A stretch of 64,000 bases of DNA, from the NCBI GenBank assembly GCA_015179045.1, contig WHUZ01000025.1, positions 652,314 through 716,313 on the forward strand. Reading direction: 5' to 3'. This stretch comes from Kalaharituber pfeilii (Eukaryota; Ascomycota; Pezizomycetes; Pezizales; Pezizaceae). A program made the translations under genes and the position numbers. The notes beneath the pieces are model-generated. The model had not been told where the DNA came from, made no database searches, and saw nothing but the letters and a program-made list of their open reading frames with translations. Shown one piece after another: positions 51,228 through 63,000 of this stretch. Within the stretch, counting starts at the first letter, position 1, and each line of letters starts with the position of its first letter.

Positions 51228-51297
51228 GAAAATCACTGCTATGGCTTGGTACTGCAAGCAGGGTTCTATGATATAAAAAAAAAAAAAAAAAAAAAAA
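51228..51297 (+). mobile_element. Minimal LINE-2 tail insertion (70 bp)
   Basis: Only the last ~45 bases of the LINE-2 3' UTR (CTGCTATGGCTTGGTACTGC, then AAGCAGGG) plus about 24 A residues. Probable TSD AACATCA at 51221-51227 and 51298-51304. Confidence 0.8.
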
Positions 51298-51479
51298 AAC
51301 ATCATGAAATGTATAGTGTCTATTCCAAGAAACCATGGGGCAGCCATAGCACAAAATATATAGCACCTATGCCAAGAAACCATGGAGCTACAGCCACTCC
51401 ATAGTTTCTTGACATGATGAGAAAACGACAAGAAACCTCACTGGCAAGGAGAATATTTCCAGTACCTAAGTAAGAGATT

Positions 51480-51735
51480 AGAGTTTAGCCCAATTATAGC
51501 GGTTCACATAGAGCTGTTGAGTCCAGCACCACTACCACTATCACTACTGCTATAGACATCAGCTAGCCCCAGCATGAAGAAAAGAAAGGAGAAGGCTCTA
51601 ACTCCCAACCAAATGTATAAGATCAAGCGCTAACTCAGCAATGAGGGGGCCAAAAAGATTACGTCGTCTATGAGAGCACTACCGATGCCAACACCATCAC
51701 TACTACCAGAACTATCGGCATCAGCACCACTGCCA
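51480..51735 (+). mobile_element. Fragment of the non-autonomous LINE ORF
   Basis: Encodes MKKRKEKALTPNQMYKIKR followed by a stop, then LSNEGAKKI. It matches KKRKGKMPSNQDAYAIKRQLSDREANKI of the element at 11574-13066. It is cut by the poly(T) of the next insertion at 51736. Confidence 0.7.
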
Positions 51736-52264
51736 TTTTTTTTTTTTTTTTAATATCAATACTTGCATACTGCCCTATGGGCTATGGTGAGGGTTTATTA
51801 GAAAAAAAGAAAGACTAAGCTAAAACTTAAATATATGGGGCCCGCAGTTCTCACTATGCTGTAAAAGATATGGTCAGCAGTCGCATCTATCTCTATCCTC
51901 TCTCAGCTTCGTACTGGCTCACCTTAAGCCATCTTCCTCTGAGTCACACCCTATCTGTGTCTATATGATCCTCCAAGTATACAAGCATAGAGCTGACTTT
52001 CTTGTCCTCTCTGATTAGTATTTCCTTCTTCCTGAGCCATCGGATCTTAACAACCTTTTTTAGGTCTTTATTCACTGTCGCCAGCCATAGTTGTATATTT
52101 CCTAAATCCTTTCTCAATGCTATTCTGTGTATGATGATGTCATGAATTTTGCTGGAGGCTTTGGTTTTTATCGGGAGGCCGCAGAGTCTCTGTAGTCTTG
52201 CTCTGTGGAGGGTTAGGGTACCACCACCATTAAACACTCCCATCTCGCCACCAAAACTCTCCAA
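51736..52264 (-). mobile_element. Non-autonomous LINE, truncated copy (- strand)
   Basis: Poly(T) 51736-51751 and the LINE-1 family tail, then coding remnant IIIHRIALRKDLGNIQLWL...IRWLRKKEIL (52150-51980), which corresponds to GIVVHGIALRKDLGNVRRWL of the 11574 element. Its 5' limit near 52264 abuts the next copy in the opposite orientation. Confidence 0.75.
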
Positions 52265-52815
52265 CAGCCCAAAGGGAAGAGCTAAGCTTCCGACCCAAAA
52301 AAAAGCTTGTTGGTACTACGGGGAAAACACTCGGAAGGGCCCCACCACTACTACCTCTCTACCAACTACACCCGATACGAATACTAGGAGGAAAGCCGGT
52401 ATTGTGGTATATAGTATCGTATTGAGGAAGGACTTAGGAAGGTCAAACAGTGGTTGGAAGCTGTGAACAAGGAGGTAGAGAAGATAAGAGGGATTTGCTG
52501 ACTAAGGAAGAGAAATGTGCTAGAGGAGAAAGGCAAGAAAACTAGTTCAGTGGTGATTTATCTGAGAAGAGAGATGGATATCAAGAAGGTGAGGCTTAGT
52601 GGATAGTGGTACAAGTCGGTCTGGTATGAGTTAGAGAGGGGATGGAAGTAGGACATTATACTAGGTACCATCTATATCATGGAGGAGTTCATGGGCACTA
52701 CATATATTTAGGTTGATAGTTGTATTAGTTTTGTCAGTGTTTGTTCTTTCGTTAATAAAGACCCTCGTCATAGCCCATCGGGTGACATACCAGTATTGAA
52801 AAAAAAAAAAAAAAA
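52265..52815 (+). mobile_element. Non-autonomous LINE, truncated copy (+ strand)
   Basis: Contains GIVVYSIVLRKDLG at about 52399-52440, then frameshifted sequence, and ends with CCTCGTCATAGCCCATCGGGTGACAT and a 17-base A run ending at 52815. Head-to-head with the 51736-52264 copy. Confidence 0.75.
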
Positions 52816-53500
52816 GCATACTGAGTGCACACATGAAATAAAGGACATTTTGAGAATATTGAGCATATTGGGATACCAGTGGCAGGATTACTTGTGTTGT
52901 GAGTGCAATGGAGGACTTGAGCATATTATATCACTGGCAGCAGGATTACTTGCATTATGTATGCTGAGGGCATAAAACTAGATTTTGTAATGTCAGGAGC
53001 ATACCAAGATAAAAAACTGATTTCATGGGGTATGAGAGTAGCAAAAGTCAGAAAGCCAAAAAGTACAGGGCACGACTATCATGAGATGATGAGGTCAGGA
53101 ATGTATGGGGCACTTAGGGTGCTTAGGATACAAACTGTACATTATGGCACTGGGTGCCATATTGTAACGTGACCTATTTTTTGCTAATATTGGCAGCAAT
53201 TATACATGAAACATAGAGTGAATTTTTATAGTGTGAGGAAGCTCCAGCTAGTAAGCATGAGTACCTATAGCAGCAGTCATCTTAAAGGGCCTTAGTTTCT
53301 TATGATTAAGCTTCTTACAAGGCCTTTGAGTGCTAAGGTGCTTACTTATTAACTAGATATAGTCCTCTAGTAAGATCTTGGTACAGAGACTCTACTATAA
53401 TTAGCATATTTAGTATGTTAAAGCTGTACATTCTGCAGCTTAGCCTTCAGAGTCTCATGTAGCTCTATCAGCTTTCCTATATATTTGTAGGCCTTAAACT
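52816..53500. other. Decayed subtelomeric DNA
   Basis: Starts with S2-type words (to about 52880). A 71-codon + frame at 52957-53172 has no recognisable features and I do not call it. The remainder from 53250 may be the 3' part of the Gypsy-2 remnant on the - strand. Confidence 0.45.
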
Positions 53501-54285
53501 AAGCAGTCCCAGTGGCTCGTTTGCTTGTAGTAAGTTAGTCGTTTAAGTTCTCTACGAATTGCCATTGGAAGCCAAAGTTTACTTGGAAGAGCAATACGTT
53601 AGTGGTTTCTAATACCTAGTTATTCGCTACGAATTCGGCCATTAGCAAGTAACTTAGCCAATCATCCTGTTAGTAGTTGATATATACTTTTAGGTATTGC
53701 TTCATAATAGTATTTATCCTTTCAGATTGGCCATTAGTTTCAGAGTAATAGGCGGTTAATAGCCAAACTTCGATGTTTAGTCGCTTATACAGGTGTCACC
53801 AGAATTCTAAAGTAAACTGAGAGCTGTGGTCTGATATGATCGACTGGGGTAGGCCATAGATCTTCCATATATAGTTAAGGTATAGCTGGGCAAGGTCTTC
53901 TATAGTGACTGATTCAGTTGTAGGATATAAATGTCATATTTTGGTGAGTCTATCAACTATCAGCAGAATAGTATTGAATTTCTGGGGTTTACATTCAGGT
54001 AGTCTATTAACAAAGTCTATAGTAATGTATTGCTAGGGCTATTGAGGCAGTTCAATCAATTTCAACGTTCCATATGATATATAGTATAAAGGCTTAGCTC
54101 TTTGGTAAGTGTGGCAGTTGTGACAGAATTGTTCAATATCTTTGCATATAGACAGCTAGATATAGGTCCTTAGGATTAGCTCGAGCATCTTTGCTACTCT
54201 AGAGTAGCTTACGGATAATAAATCATAATATTCTTAAATGATAGTGAGTTGAAGAGAAGAGTACTCTGGTACGTATAATTGCCCA
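53500..54285 (-). pseudogene. Gypsy-2 remnant: integrase of a RIP-decayed element
   Basis: On the - strand the integrase reads in order: zinc region ELILRTYI, then KDIEQFCHNCHTYQRAKP (C-C pair kept), ITIDFVNRLP, ILLIVDRLTKI, IYGLPQSIISDHSSQF and TNGQSERINTIMKQYL. The D, D and E of the DDE triad are visible. Frame breaks are mainly TAA/TAG/TGA at expected Q, W or R codons, as RIP makes. It is cut at 54301 by the LTR of the next element. Confidence 0.8.
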
Positions 54286-54301
54286 CAGTAGTATAGTCAA
54301 T

Positions 54302-54913
54302 TGTTACGGCTACAGTAAGACTTACCCGCGTTGGGGAACACTCACCCTGAATCGTTACATAAGACCAATATTGATAGACCGGACTAATCACCCATTAGGC
54401 CTGGCAGTAGATTCATTTGTTTATCGAATAGGGTAGTGCTAAGGAAGTGTGTGTCGAACGTTTTTGGTATGACCTTCGGGTCTGCAATGTACTCGGCTTA
54501 TTAAAAGCTAATATATGCGCACATGCACTAATAGTACATAGCATTATCTTGTGTCCGTACTATTTTTGCATGTTTCTGTTATGTGTGCCTATTACCACAG
54601 GTATTGGCATTGATGAGGAATTGCTATGTTGCTAGTCATTTATTAATTTGTTGACTAGTTATGTATGACGGCGCTGAAGTCTATATAAGTGCCGGCTGGC
54701 GATAGCATAGTTAAAGGAATCAAGACACTAGCAGTGTTCTAAGTTTTCTATTACTCTGAAACCCATCGTTTCCTCATTACGCCCATGAATCGCTCCGCTC
54801 CGCTGCTCGCCCACGCCGAGTAGCCGCCCTTTCGGTCCGTTGTATATATGCCTCCGTAGCCGTAATACCCATTTTCAGCATACGGCGAAGCCGAGCCCCT
54901 CACGCCCGTAACA
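54302..54913 (+). repeat. Gypsy-1 5' LTR
   Basis: 612 bp, TGTTAC...GTAACA. A TATA-like CTATATAAG at 54681-54689 is followed by a plausible transcription start region and C-rich R/U5 sequence. The primer-binding site should begin at about 54914 but I cannot match it to a tRNA. Confidence 0.92.
54681..54689 (+). promoter_or_regulatory. TATA box of Gypsy-1 LTR
   Basis: CTATATAAG, conserved in the 3' LTR at about 60934-60942. The likely U3/R promoter of the element. Confidence 0.6.
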
Positions 54914-54949
54914 TTACACCGCTTCTCCTACACCCATCCCGCCTCCACA

Positions 54950-56808
54950 ATGTTGGCTCAAGAAGGCTCCTCCAGATTCCCGCTCACCTGGAGCGACCTC
55001 TCCCTAGAGGTTCAAGGGCTGGCAAGGGAGTACACTGAGAAGCAGCAGCCAAAACCTCTCCCCGCCCCCTCCACGCATGAGGATGATGACTATACTGACG
55101 ATGATATGGAAAGCACTCACAGCAGTTTGGCACTCAGCCATGCTAACCCCGCTAATGTTTCTAAGCACGCCGTAGGAAAACGACGACAAACCCGCATGCC
55201 CGAGCTAGGAAAGGTCTCGAAGATTCATGCCCCAATGCCCAACTACCCTCGAGTGAGCTCTCCGCTGAGGAGTGTATTTAATCCTACAAGTCCCGTCACC
55301 ATCCAAGCAGAAGACCCCGCCCTTCGACAGGAGGTTCAACAACTTGCCGCAACCATGGGTCAGACAGTATACGAAAAAACAGCAGAAGCCAGGACAGAGG
55401 CCGAACGAGCCACCACCGACGTAGCCAACCTCCGAAATGAACAGGCAAACATAAACCAGCAAATCAAGGACTACGTGGATCGCCACTACGGCGAGCTAGG
55501 ACAACTTATCACCCAAGCATGTGACCCTATAGATCTCCTGACTCAGGCATTTCAAGGTAATGTATCCACTCCACTCTCCCAAAGCCAACAAGAACTATTG
55601 GCCGCGATGGGCCAGTTGGGTCAGCTACTGGCTAGCATACGGAATCAAATGCCATAGCAGCCATCATTCCAGCCAGTGGCCACCCCGCAACCTCAACAAT
55701 CACCGCAACAACAGCAACGCCCAGCACCCCCTATCAGACCAAATCCAGGCCCAGGGGGGTCTGCAGGAAGTTCCCCGGAGGATCTCCTCCGCCAGGGCTG
55801 GTGGCACTAGTGCTCCTCCCCCTCCCTACCTCCTCGTATGTCCCGGAGACCGCAGGACCCGACTCCTCCTCCTCCACCGCCACCTCATTTCCCAGCCAGC
55901 ATGCAGATGCCCTGGGGTACGCCGCCCCCATCCAAAATTCCCGCTCCCGACAAGTGGGGTGGGGATGCAAAGGAGCTGGATAACTTTCTCTACCAAGTCG
56001 AGTGCTGGATCAGAAGCCAGTGTCTCATCAGTGACCAAGAGTGCTGTGACGTGCTCTCTTCCCGTCTGAAAGGCCCTGCTCTCACTCTTGTCTGACAACA
56101 TCCTCCTGCTACATATCGTAACATGCTTACTACCCTGCGCAAGAAGTTCCAAAATTCTGCGGCTATCACCGAAGCTGCCTGAAAGATCTAGACCATGAAG
56201 CAAACAGGGCGTATGCAGGACTTCTTAATCGAAATCGACGAATACAACAGCGTGGCAAGAATCCCCGACCCTGTTCTCATCTCTTACGTATCGGCCAATA
56301 TCAACGATGAAGTGCGACGACTCCTCTCTGGCCACCCTAGCTGCCAGAAGAATTGGGAGCTGTGGAAGGAAATGGCCACTGAAATTGCGGATGATGTCAC
56401 CTCCTCGAACAAATGACCCAAACCAACTCACACCCCGAGGAACTCGGGCAGCAGCTCTACGCCTTCTAAAAGGAACACCGCCTCCTCCACCCGAAGAACA
56501 AACAGAAAGATGATCGAGTCCCAGAAGAACTCATCCAGGAAAGGAGGGCCGCTGACCGCTACATCAAGTGTGGAAAGAACGGGCACAAGATCATGTCGTG
56601 TCACGAAAGGAAGTGGTGGAACCGGCGGCCTTGGGAGAAAGACAACGAGCAAGTAAAAAAGCCCAAGAAGGAAGACAAAGGGGCGGTGAACGCCCTGGAG
56701 TCATACAGCTCACAGCCCAAAAAGAAAAGAATGGACAAAGGCCACCTCAAGATACAGGCCATCGACGAATCTGAAAGGATCACCGAGTTGTCCGATTCAG
56801 AAAACTAG
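54950..56808 (+). pseudogene. Gypsy-1 gag
   Basis: One frame from ATG 54950 (MLAQEGSSRFPLTWSDL) continues to about 56416 interrupted by TAG, TAG and TGA-type stops, followed by one frameshift before the knuckle. The N-terminal third is acidic (DDDYTDDD) and helical. A P-rich linker (PPPPPPPHFPA) leads into the conserved gag core (WGGDAKELDNFLYQVECWI, LKGPALTLV, ...FLIEIDEYNSVARI). The zinc knuckle reads YIKCGKNGHKIMSC: the first Cys is Tyr (TGC/TGT to TAC), so it is defective. Confidence 0.85.
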
Positions 56809-56849
56809 GTGGGGATTCTGCTCAGCCTGGTAGGACCCCCGTCATAGCG

Positions 56850-59800
56850 ACCTCCTCAGTTGCGAGGTAAAATTCAAAACTGGGAGGACCGTCAGGGCTA
56901 TTGTGGACTGTGCGGCCTCTGCGCCGATTGTTTCTCTGATATTGGGTAAGGAATTGGGATTGAGGCCACGAGCAAGAGCTGTGAAAATCAAGCAAGATGA
57001 TGGTTCTCTCCTCTCTGGTGGTTCTTCCATTGTGAATACTTGGTTTTCATTTTCTGGCATTCCAGTTCCTGAATCTGTTTCTTCTGCTTTGGATTATGTG
57101 CATTCTATTAGTATTCCAGGAAAGTCTGACAAGGTCTCTGTTGATTTCGTTTCTTCTTCTGTTTTGAACTCACCGCAGGCAAGGAATTGGTTTTTGATTT
57201 TGACACCGAAGTTATGGATATTGGCGATAGAGAATGCATCATCGGTTTGTCTTGGTTAAAGGAAAATGGTTTTTCTGTTGATTACGTTAATGGCGCTCTG
57301 AGGCATAGCATGTTTGATGTTTCTTGCACTCGCGTTGATTTGCCTTCTGTTTCTGTTTTTTCTGAATTTAATGATACCTTTGAGGAGGGTGATATTCTGT
57401 TGTTACTTGATGCATGCGAGCACTACTCGCGATACTCTAATGTTTTTTCCGATGAACAGGCACGCCGTTTACCCCCTCACCGAAGCTGGGATCATGAAAT
57501 CCCGTTTGAGAACTCAAATGCGAAGCCTCCCCATGGTCCAGTATATAAGACGACCTGGGAAGAAGATGAGGCCCTTAAGAGGTATATCGACGAACACCTA
57601 TCAACAGAGAAGATACGAAGGTCAAGGTCGAAAGCAGCTTCACCGATTCTTTTCGTGCGGAAGAAAGATGGGTCACTCCGACTGTGCGTTGACTACAGGG
57701 CACTAAACAAACTCACCATTCCAAATAAATATCCTCTGCCCTTAATGTCGGAACTCCTCAAGAAGACCCAAGGTGGTAAATGGTTTACCAAACTCGATCT
57801 CAAAAACGGCTACAACCTCATCTGAATAAAGTCAGGCGACGAATGGAAGACGGCTTTCAAAACATCCAAAGGCCTATTCGAGTACACAGTCATGCTATTC
57901 GGACTCATCAATGTACCTGCTTCCTTCCAAGAAATGATGGATGAGGTCCTTATTGGCATCGATGGAGTTGTTTGGTATTTGGACAACATCTTAATCTATG
58001 GAGGCAAAACCGAACGAGACCATCAAAGGATAATGGAAAAAGTGCTCACTAAAGTGAGTGAACATGGGCTCGCAGTCAACCTGGCCAAGTGCGAGTTCCA
58101 TGTGCACGAAACCATGTTCCTTGGTCATCTGATTAATGGCCTTGAGATTAAGATAGATCTGGCCAAACTCTCTACCATTCGCGACTGGCCACAGCCAACA
58201 AAGAAAAAGGAGGTGCAAGCCTTCCTAGGCTTTGCTAACTACTACCACTGATTTATTCTGAACTATTCTACTACTACTCGACCACTTACGACCTTGACCG
58301 GAAACATACCCTTTACATGGGGGGCAGAGCAGCAAGCCGCTTTTAAGGAACTCAAAGACAAGTTCATGACTGCCTCCATACTGCGATAGTTTGATCGATC
58401 CCTGCCTACGATTATAGAAACCGACTGCTCAGACCAGGCATTAGCTGGTGTCTTAAGCCAATATCATACTAAGGACAACGTTGCCACCCTACACCCATGC
58501 GACTACCATTCTCGATTACTGACCCCCGCTAAACGAAACTACCCTATCCACGACAAAGAACTACTGGCAATCTTTGATTGCCTGTAGAAGAAATGGAGGA
58601 TAGAGTTGCTGGGAATTGAGTTCACTGTCTTTACTGACCATCACGCACTAAAGTACTTCACCACCAAACAACACCTCAATAGCCGGCAAGCCAACTGGAG
58701 CCAGAAACTTTCCGAATTCGACTACATCATCAAATACGTCCCGGGAAAGCTTAATGGCAAAGCAGACGCCCTCTCTCGACGAACTGGTGATGCCACCTCT
58801 GGCAGCATCGAACAACTATTTAAGGATGGGCAACTGCTGATTGACGAAGAGGCAGGTGAGGCAGAAGACATGTGGGCTGATATCCCTGGAGTCAACTGCG
58901 ACGAATGGGTAAGGAACGATGACGAGCTCCTTGTGGTACCCGAGCAATATCGACTGGAAGTATTATGACAGTGCCACCACAGTAATGTGGCTGGACACTG
59001 GAGTGTGCACCGAACACAAGAACTCCTCTCTCAAAACTTCTACTTGGATGGCTGGAAAGACCAAGTGGCCGATTATGTCGCCGGTTGTGCAGCCTGCCTG
59101 AAGGCCAAAGCCAACCGACATCCGAGGCAAACTAGACTTATGCCAATGCCTACTGGTACGAAGCCTTGAGAGGAGATAGCTATGGACTTTGTTGGAGAAC
59201 TACCAGAATCCAAGAGCTTTAACGCTATTTTAGTTGTCACAGACCGGTTCACCAAAATGCAACGCTATATACCGGCGAGAAACACTTGGACAACGCGAGA
59301 CGTCGCCAACGCTTTCATCAACGACGTCTTTCAGCAATTTGGTCTACCTTTACATATTACCTCTGACCGTAGACCACAATTCGCCTCAGCCCTCTGGAAA
59401 GAAATAACCTTGAAACTTGACGTAGGACTCCGACTTAGTACTGCTCATCACCTCCAGACCGATGAACTCTCTGAACGAGCAATACAGACTCTCAAACAGT
59501 ATCTTTGTATCTACTGCCACGACTGACAGAGCCGATGGGTAACTTAGCTACCTCTAGCTGAGTTCGCTTACAATTCTACTGCTACCTCAACTCACAGCTA
59601 TAGTCCTTTTTGCTCTTTATATGGATTCGACCCTAAAGTTATTCACCTCTCGGACGACAATACCTACACCTCTCCGGCAGCTGAAGACTGGCTAGACAGG
59701 ATGACTACAGTACACAACCACATTGCCGACACTCTAAAGAAGATAAACAATAGACGGTCGAACCTCTTCCTTGATAAAGCAAGGAAATTCCAAGTAGGAA

Positions 59801-60225
59801 ACAAGGTTTTTATTGATCGAAGGAACTTAAAGGTTACTTCAGGAAATAATTGAACCTTGACCAACAAATACATTGGTCCCTACCCCGTCTCAAGAGTTGT
59901 CAATGACCACGCATATGAGGTAGCTTTGCTGCAAGGCATGCGACTTCATAAAGTCATCCACGTCTCACTTCTGAAGCCCTTCCGAGAACGACTTGAACCC
60001 CAGGAAATAGAAATCGACAATGACGATGAATTTTTCTTCGAAGTTGACCATGTGGTTGATTCGAAACGAATCAATTGGGTAGTAAAGTACCGAATCCGAT
60101 GGCAAGGATATGGCGAAGACGAAGATACTTGGGAACCGATTGGGAACTTGCAAAGATACCTTGAATCTGTCAGAGAGTTCCACGACCGATATCCTAGGAA
60201 GTCTCGGGACCCTACGGTCCAATAA
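56850..60225 (+). pseudogene. Gypsy-1 pol: protease, RT, RNase H, integrase, chromodomain
   Basis: Protease start VDCAASAPIVS (about 56900; changed from the usual D-S/T-G-A) and the IIGLSWLK region. RT 57600-58150: LFVRKKDGSLRLCVDYRAL, KLDLKNGYN, FGLINVPASFQ, and the catalytic motif YLDN in place of YLDD. RNase H 58400-58790: ETDCSDQALAGVL, HDKELLAI, FTDHHALKYF. Integrase 58980-59530: HHCC zinc finger (H...H...CAAC), MDFVGELPES, HITSDRRPQFAS, TDELSERAIQTLKQYL. Chromodomain near the C-terminus (about 60040-60190): DHVVDSKRINWVVKYRIRWQGY. In-frame stops occur at 57823, 58249, 58388, 58586, 59167, 59524 and elsewhere, at expected R, Q or W codons. Confidence 0.9.
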
Positions 60226-60540
60226 GGCACCGATGGCTATAGCCAAGCTACTCGGATGTTTTTTTTTTGACGTGAGTACCTTTTCCTTATGAAGAGATTT
60301 TTCCCACAGCGTTTTGATCTTCGTTAAGGTTTTTAATAGCTCACTGACGATGAATGAGTGCTCGAAGACATACGAGTCCTACCGTCGGCCACAGATGATT
60401 AAAAATCTATGTGGGACCTTGCGCATAAGATACGCCGATACATCAGTAGCCTTTTTAACCCTTTTGGGTCCAATTATATTGCTCACAGTCACAGTTAGCT
60501 CTCAGCTTTTCGGTGATTGTCACTCGGGACAAGTGCCCTA

Positions 60541-60553
60541 GAATGGGAGGTAA
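60541..60553 (+). other. Gypsy-1 polypurine tract
   Basis: GAATGGGAGGTAA directly before the 3' LTR, the expected primer site for plus-strand DNA. Confidence 0.7.
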
Positions 60554-61165
60554 TGTTACAGCTACGGTAAGACTTACCTACATTGGGGAACACTCACCCT
60601 GAATCGTTACATAAGACCAATGCTGATAGACCGGACTGATCACTCGTTAGGCTTGGCAGTAGACTCATTTGTTTATTGAATAGGGTAGTACTAAGGAAGT
60701 GTGTGTCGAACGTTTTTGGTAAGACCTCCGGGTCTGCAATGCACTCGGCTTATTAAAAGCTAATATATGCGCACATGCACTAATAGTACATAGCATTATC
60801 TTGTGTCCGTACTATTTTCGCATGTTTCTGTTACGTGTGCCTATTACCACAGGTATTGGCATTGATAAGGAATTGCTACATTGCCAGTCATTTATTCATT
60901 TGTTGACTAGTCATGTATGATGGCGCTGAAGTCTATATAAGTGCCGGCTGGCGATAGCATAGTTAAAGGAATCAAGACACTAGCGGTGTTCTAAGTTCTC
61001 TATTACTCTGAAACCCATCATTTCCTCATTACGCCCGTGAATCGCTCCGCTCCGCTGCGCGCCCACGCCGAGTAGCCACCCTTCCGGCCCGCTGTATATA
61101 CGCCTCTATAGCCGTAACACCCATTTCCAGCGTACGGCGAAGCCGAGCCCCTCACGCCCGTAACA
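60554..61165 (+). repeat. Gypsy-1 3' LTR
   Basis: 612 bp, same ends as the 5' LTR. Differences are mostly A/G and C/T. Confidence 0.92.
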
Positions 61166-61385
61166 TTATACTCATTAATTGTTCTACTTTGCTATGTGCT
61201 CCCTGCTAAGTAGCTGCCCTTCTAGTCTACTATATATACTACCTATATAGTAATTCCAACTCACGATATTTATACTTCTAGGATAATGCTAGCATCACTG
61301 TTTTTTCTACCATAGCTATAACATTCAGTACCTTTTAGTACTCACTAGAGCCAAGCCCCTTATACCTATAATTATCTGTAATAAA
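61166..61385 (+). repeat. RIP-decayed partial LTR next to Gypsy-1
   Basis: CTCATTAATTGTTCTACTTTG and GTGCTCCCTGCTAAGTAGCTG resemble the last ~140 bases of the Gypsy-1 LTR (CTCATTACGCCC..., GCTCGCCCACGCCGAGTAGC) with C-to-T changes. GCCAAGCCCCTTATACCT near its end matches GCCGAGCCCCTCACGCCC. Looks like an older, decayed LTR of the same family. Confidence 0.6.
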
Positions 61386-62425
61386 ACTTTTTATATCTCA
61401 AGGCATTATATATGTTAGATACACCAATGCTATAGGATGTTAACTGCTTTATATAATGATATATTCTTTTTATATGCAGGGTCTGAATGCCATTCTGAAT
61501 TGTCTTACTTTTATAATAGGGGAGTATTTACTATAGCATCTGGTGATTTGCACTTTTTATATTATGTATTACAAATTTAAAAGTATATTATTAACTATAA
61601 CCTATACAACCTTACATTGTAAACTCTAGCTTTCAAGTATCTTCTTTCTGAACTATAACTCAATTTTACCTCTATTCTTAATAATAGCTTTAATCAGGTT
61701 ATATTCTTAACTACATATTGAATTTACCAATGTTCTCAATATTCTAATACAAACTGTATTATATTACTAAAGTTGAAATTCCATATAGATATAGCATATT
61801 GGATATCTAATCTTAGAAATATTAGATCTTCTTCTTAATATACATTATCTTTCATAGCATTATAGAACATTCTATCAACGTAAGTAATATAAGACTCCCA
61901 AAATATAAAATTCCAAATATTCAATATATGTAGTAAGTACAGGTTTGTACCTTATTTTCAGTTTAACATAGCAGTTACTAATACAAACTTTTATAAATAT
62001 AATTGATGATATTGTACTTATAGTTACTTAGATAGATATTTCTACCTCTTATTTATAATACGGTATACTTTTAATACAACATATAAAGATCAAAAGACAA
62101 TGAACAATTATGAAAGTAAAAAATAGTAACAAAGGAGGAGGAAATAAGTAGAAAGTAATACAAAGGAGATACAGTACATAGTTTTACTATTAATTTGCAG
62201 AAAATAAGATATTAAACAACTAGAGATAAGAGACAATTAGGAATAAGAGACAGAAAAACATATCAGAGAATATACAGAGAAAAAGAAGTGATAGAAATAA
62301 AGAAATCAAAAAGATAGGAAAAGTCAGGAAAGTAAGGTCTAATACAATGTATTAGTATAGCATACTAGTCCTGATACTGCATATCCTGCTCAATAGATAT
62401 ATCACTTTAGGCTAGAGTTGCCTAT
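61386..62425. other. Decayed subtelomeric repeat, AT-rich
   Basis: 61391-61545 is homologous to 21641-21790, carrying T or A at most positions where the other copy has C or G. No gene. The rest is AT-rich without recognised features. Confidence 0.6.
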
Positions 62426-63000
62426 TATATAGTAGTAGGCTAGTCCCTATAGAGGCAGCGATCAAATAGCCACTCTTTTAACTCTATCTCATACTAATCC
62501 ATATTGCTTACTATACTATACACTACTATTTCTTAGTCTATGGGCCTTGTTTTTCGGAGAAGCCAATCCTTTACCTCTATCTTTATATTCACTACAATGA
62601 GATCTTGGACCTAGTGTAAATAGTCCTCTTAGGCCTTAATAAGGCGGTCATAAATAGCTTGCTGCATGTTAGTAACTCTTCTTATAATATTGGATTTATA
62701 TTTACAAAAGGCAGTTTCAAATTTGAACTCAATGCTATTTTGATTGAAAGTTCCAAGACTCCATGCCTTTAGACAATGTCATATCATATTGGCTACTAGG
62801 TAGATGAATTATTTGTTTATTCTATCTAGAAATCGAGAGCCAATATTACCCTGTATTTTTGTACCCACAAAGGACTTATTTTAGATTAACTCAATAATCT
62901 TTTCAGCTAAGAACTAATCTTCTATCCCCTATAAGACTAAGTATTAGTTCAACTACTTGTTGTATTAGAGTACTTACCATGTAACATTTCTCCTCATATA
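62425..63000 (-). pseudogene. RIP-decayed gene, DUF6532-like protein remnant
   Basis: On the - strand, one frame from about 62928 to 62430 stays coherent for ~165 codons. It is interrupted by TAA or TAG at roughly ten positions, all consistent with changed CAA, CAG or TGG. Readable blocks are EKIIELI, NKSFVGTKIQGNIGSRFLDRINK, FIYLVANMI, HCLKAWSLGTFNQNSIEFKF and KYKSNIIRRVTNMQQAIYD. The pattern A-hydrophobic...H-C-L-K-A-W-S-L-G-T-F...F-K-F-E...Y resembles the fungal DUF6532 core; this is from memory and moderate at best. A candidate 5' intron (GTAAGT at about 62975, CTAATAC branch site, AG at 62929) precedes it, with more coding-like sequence upstream to about 63130. Confidence 0.5.

Larger units (their letters stand above)
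54302..61165 (+). mobile_element. Gypsy-1: full-length chromodomain (chromovirus) LTR retrotransposon
   Basis: Two 612-bp LTRs (54302-54913, 60554-61165) flank gag and pol in the order protease, RT, RNase H, integrase, chromodomain. LTR ends are TGTTAC...GTAACA. The flanks TCAAT (left) and TTATA (right) do not form a TSD. The LTRs differ from each other by scattered, mostly transition changes. Coding frames have a dozen or more stops, nearly all explainable by C-to-T or G-to-A, so the element is dead and RIP-affected. Confidence 0.93.
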
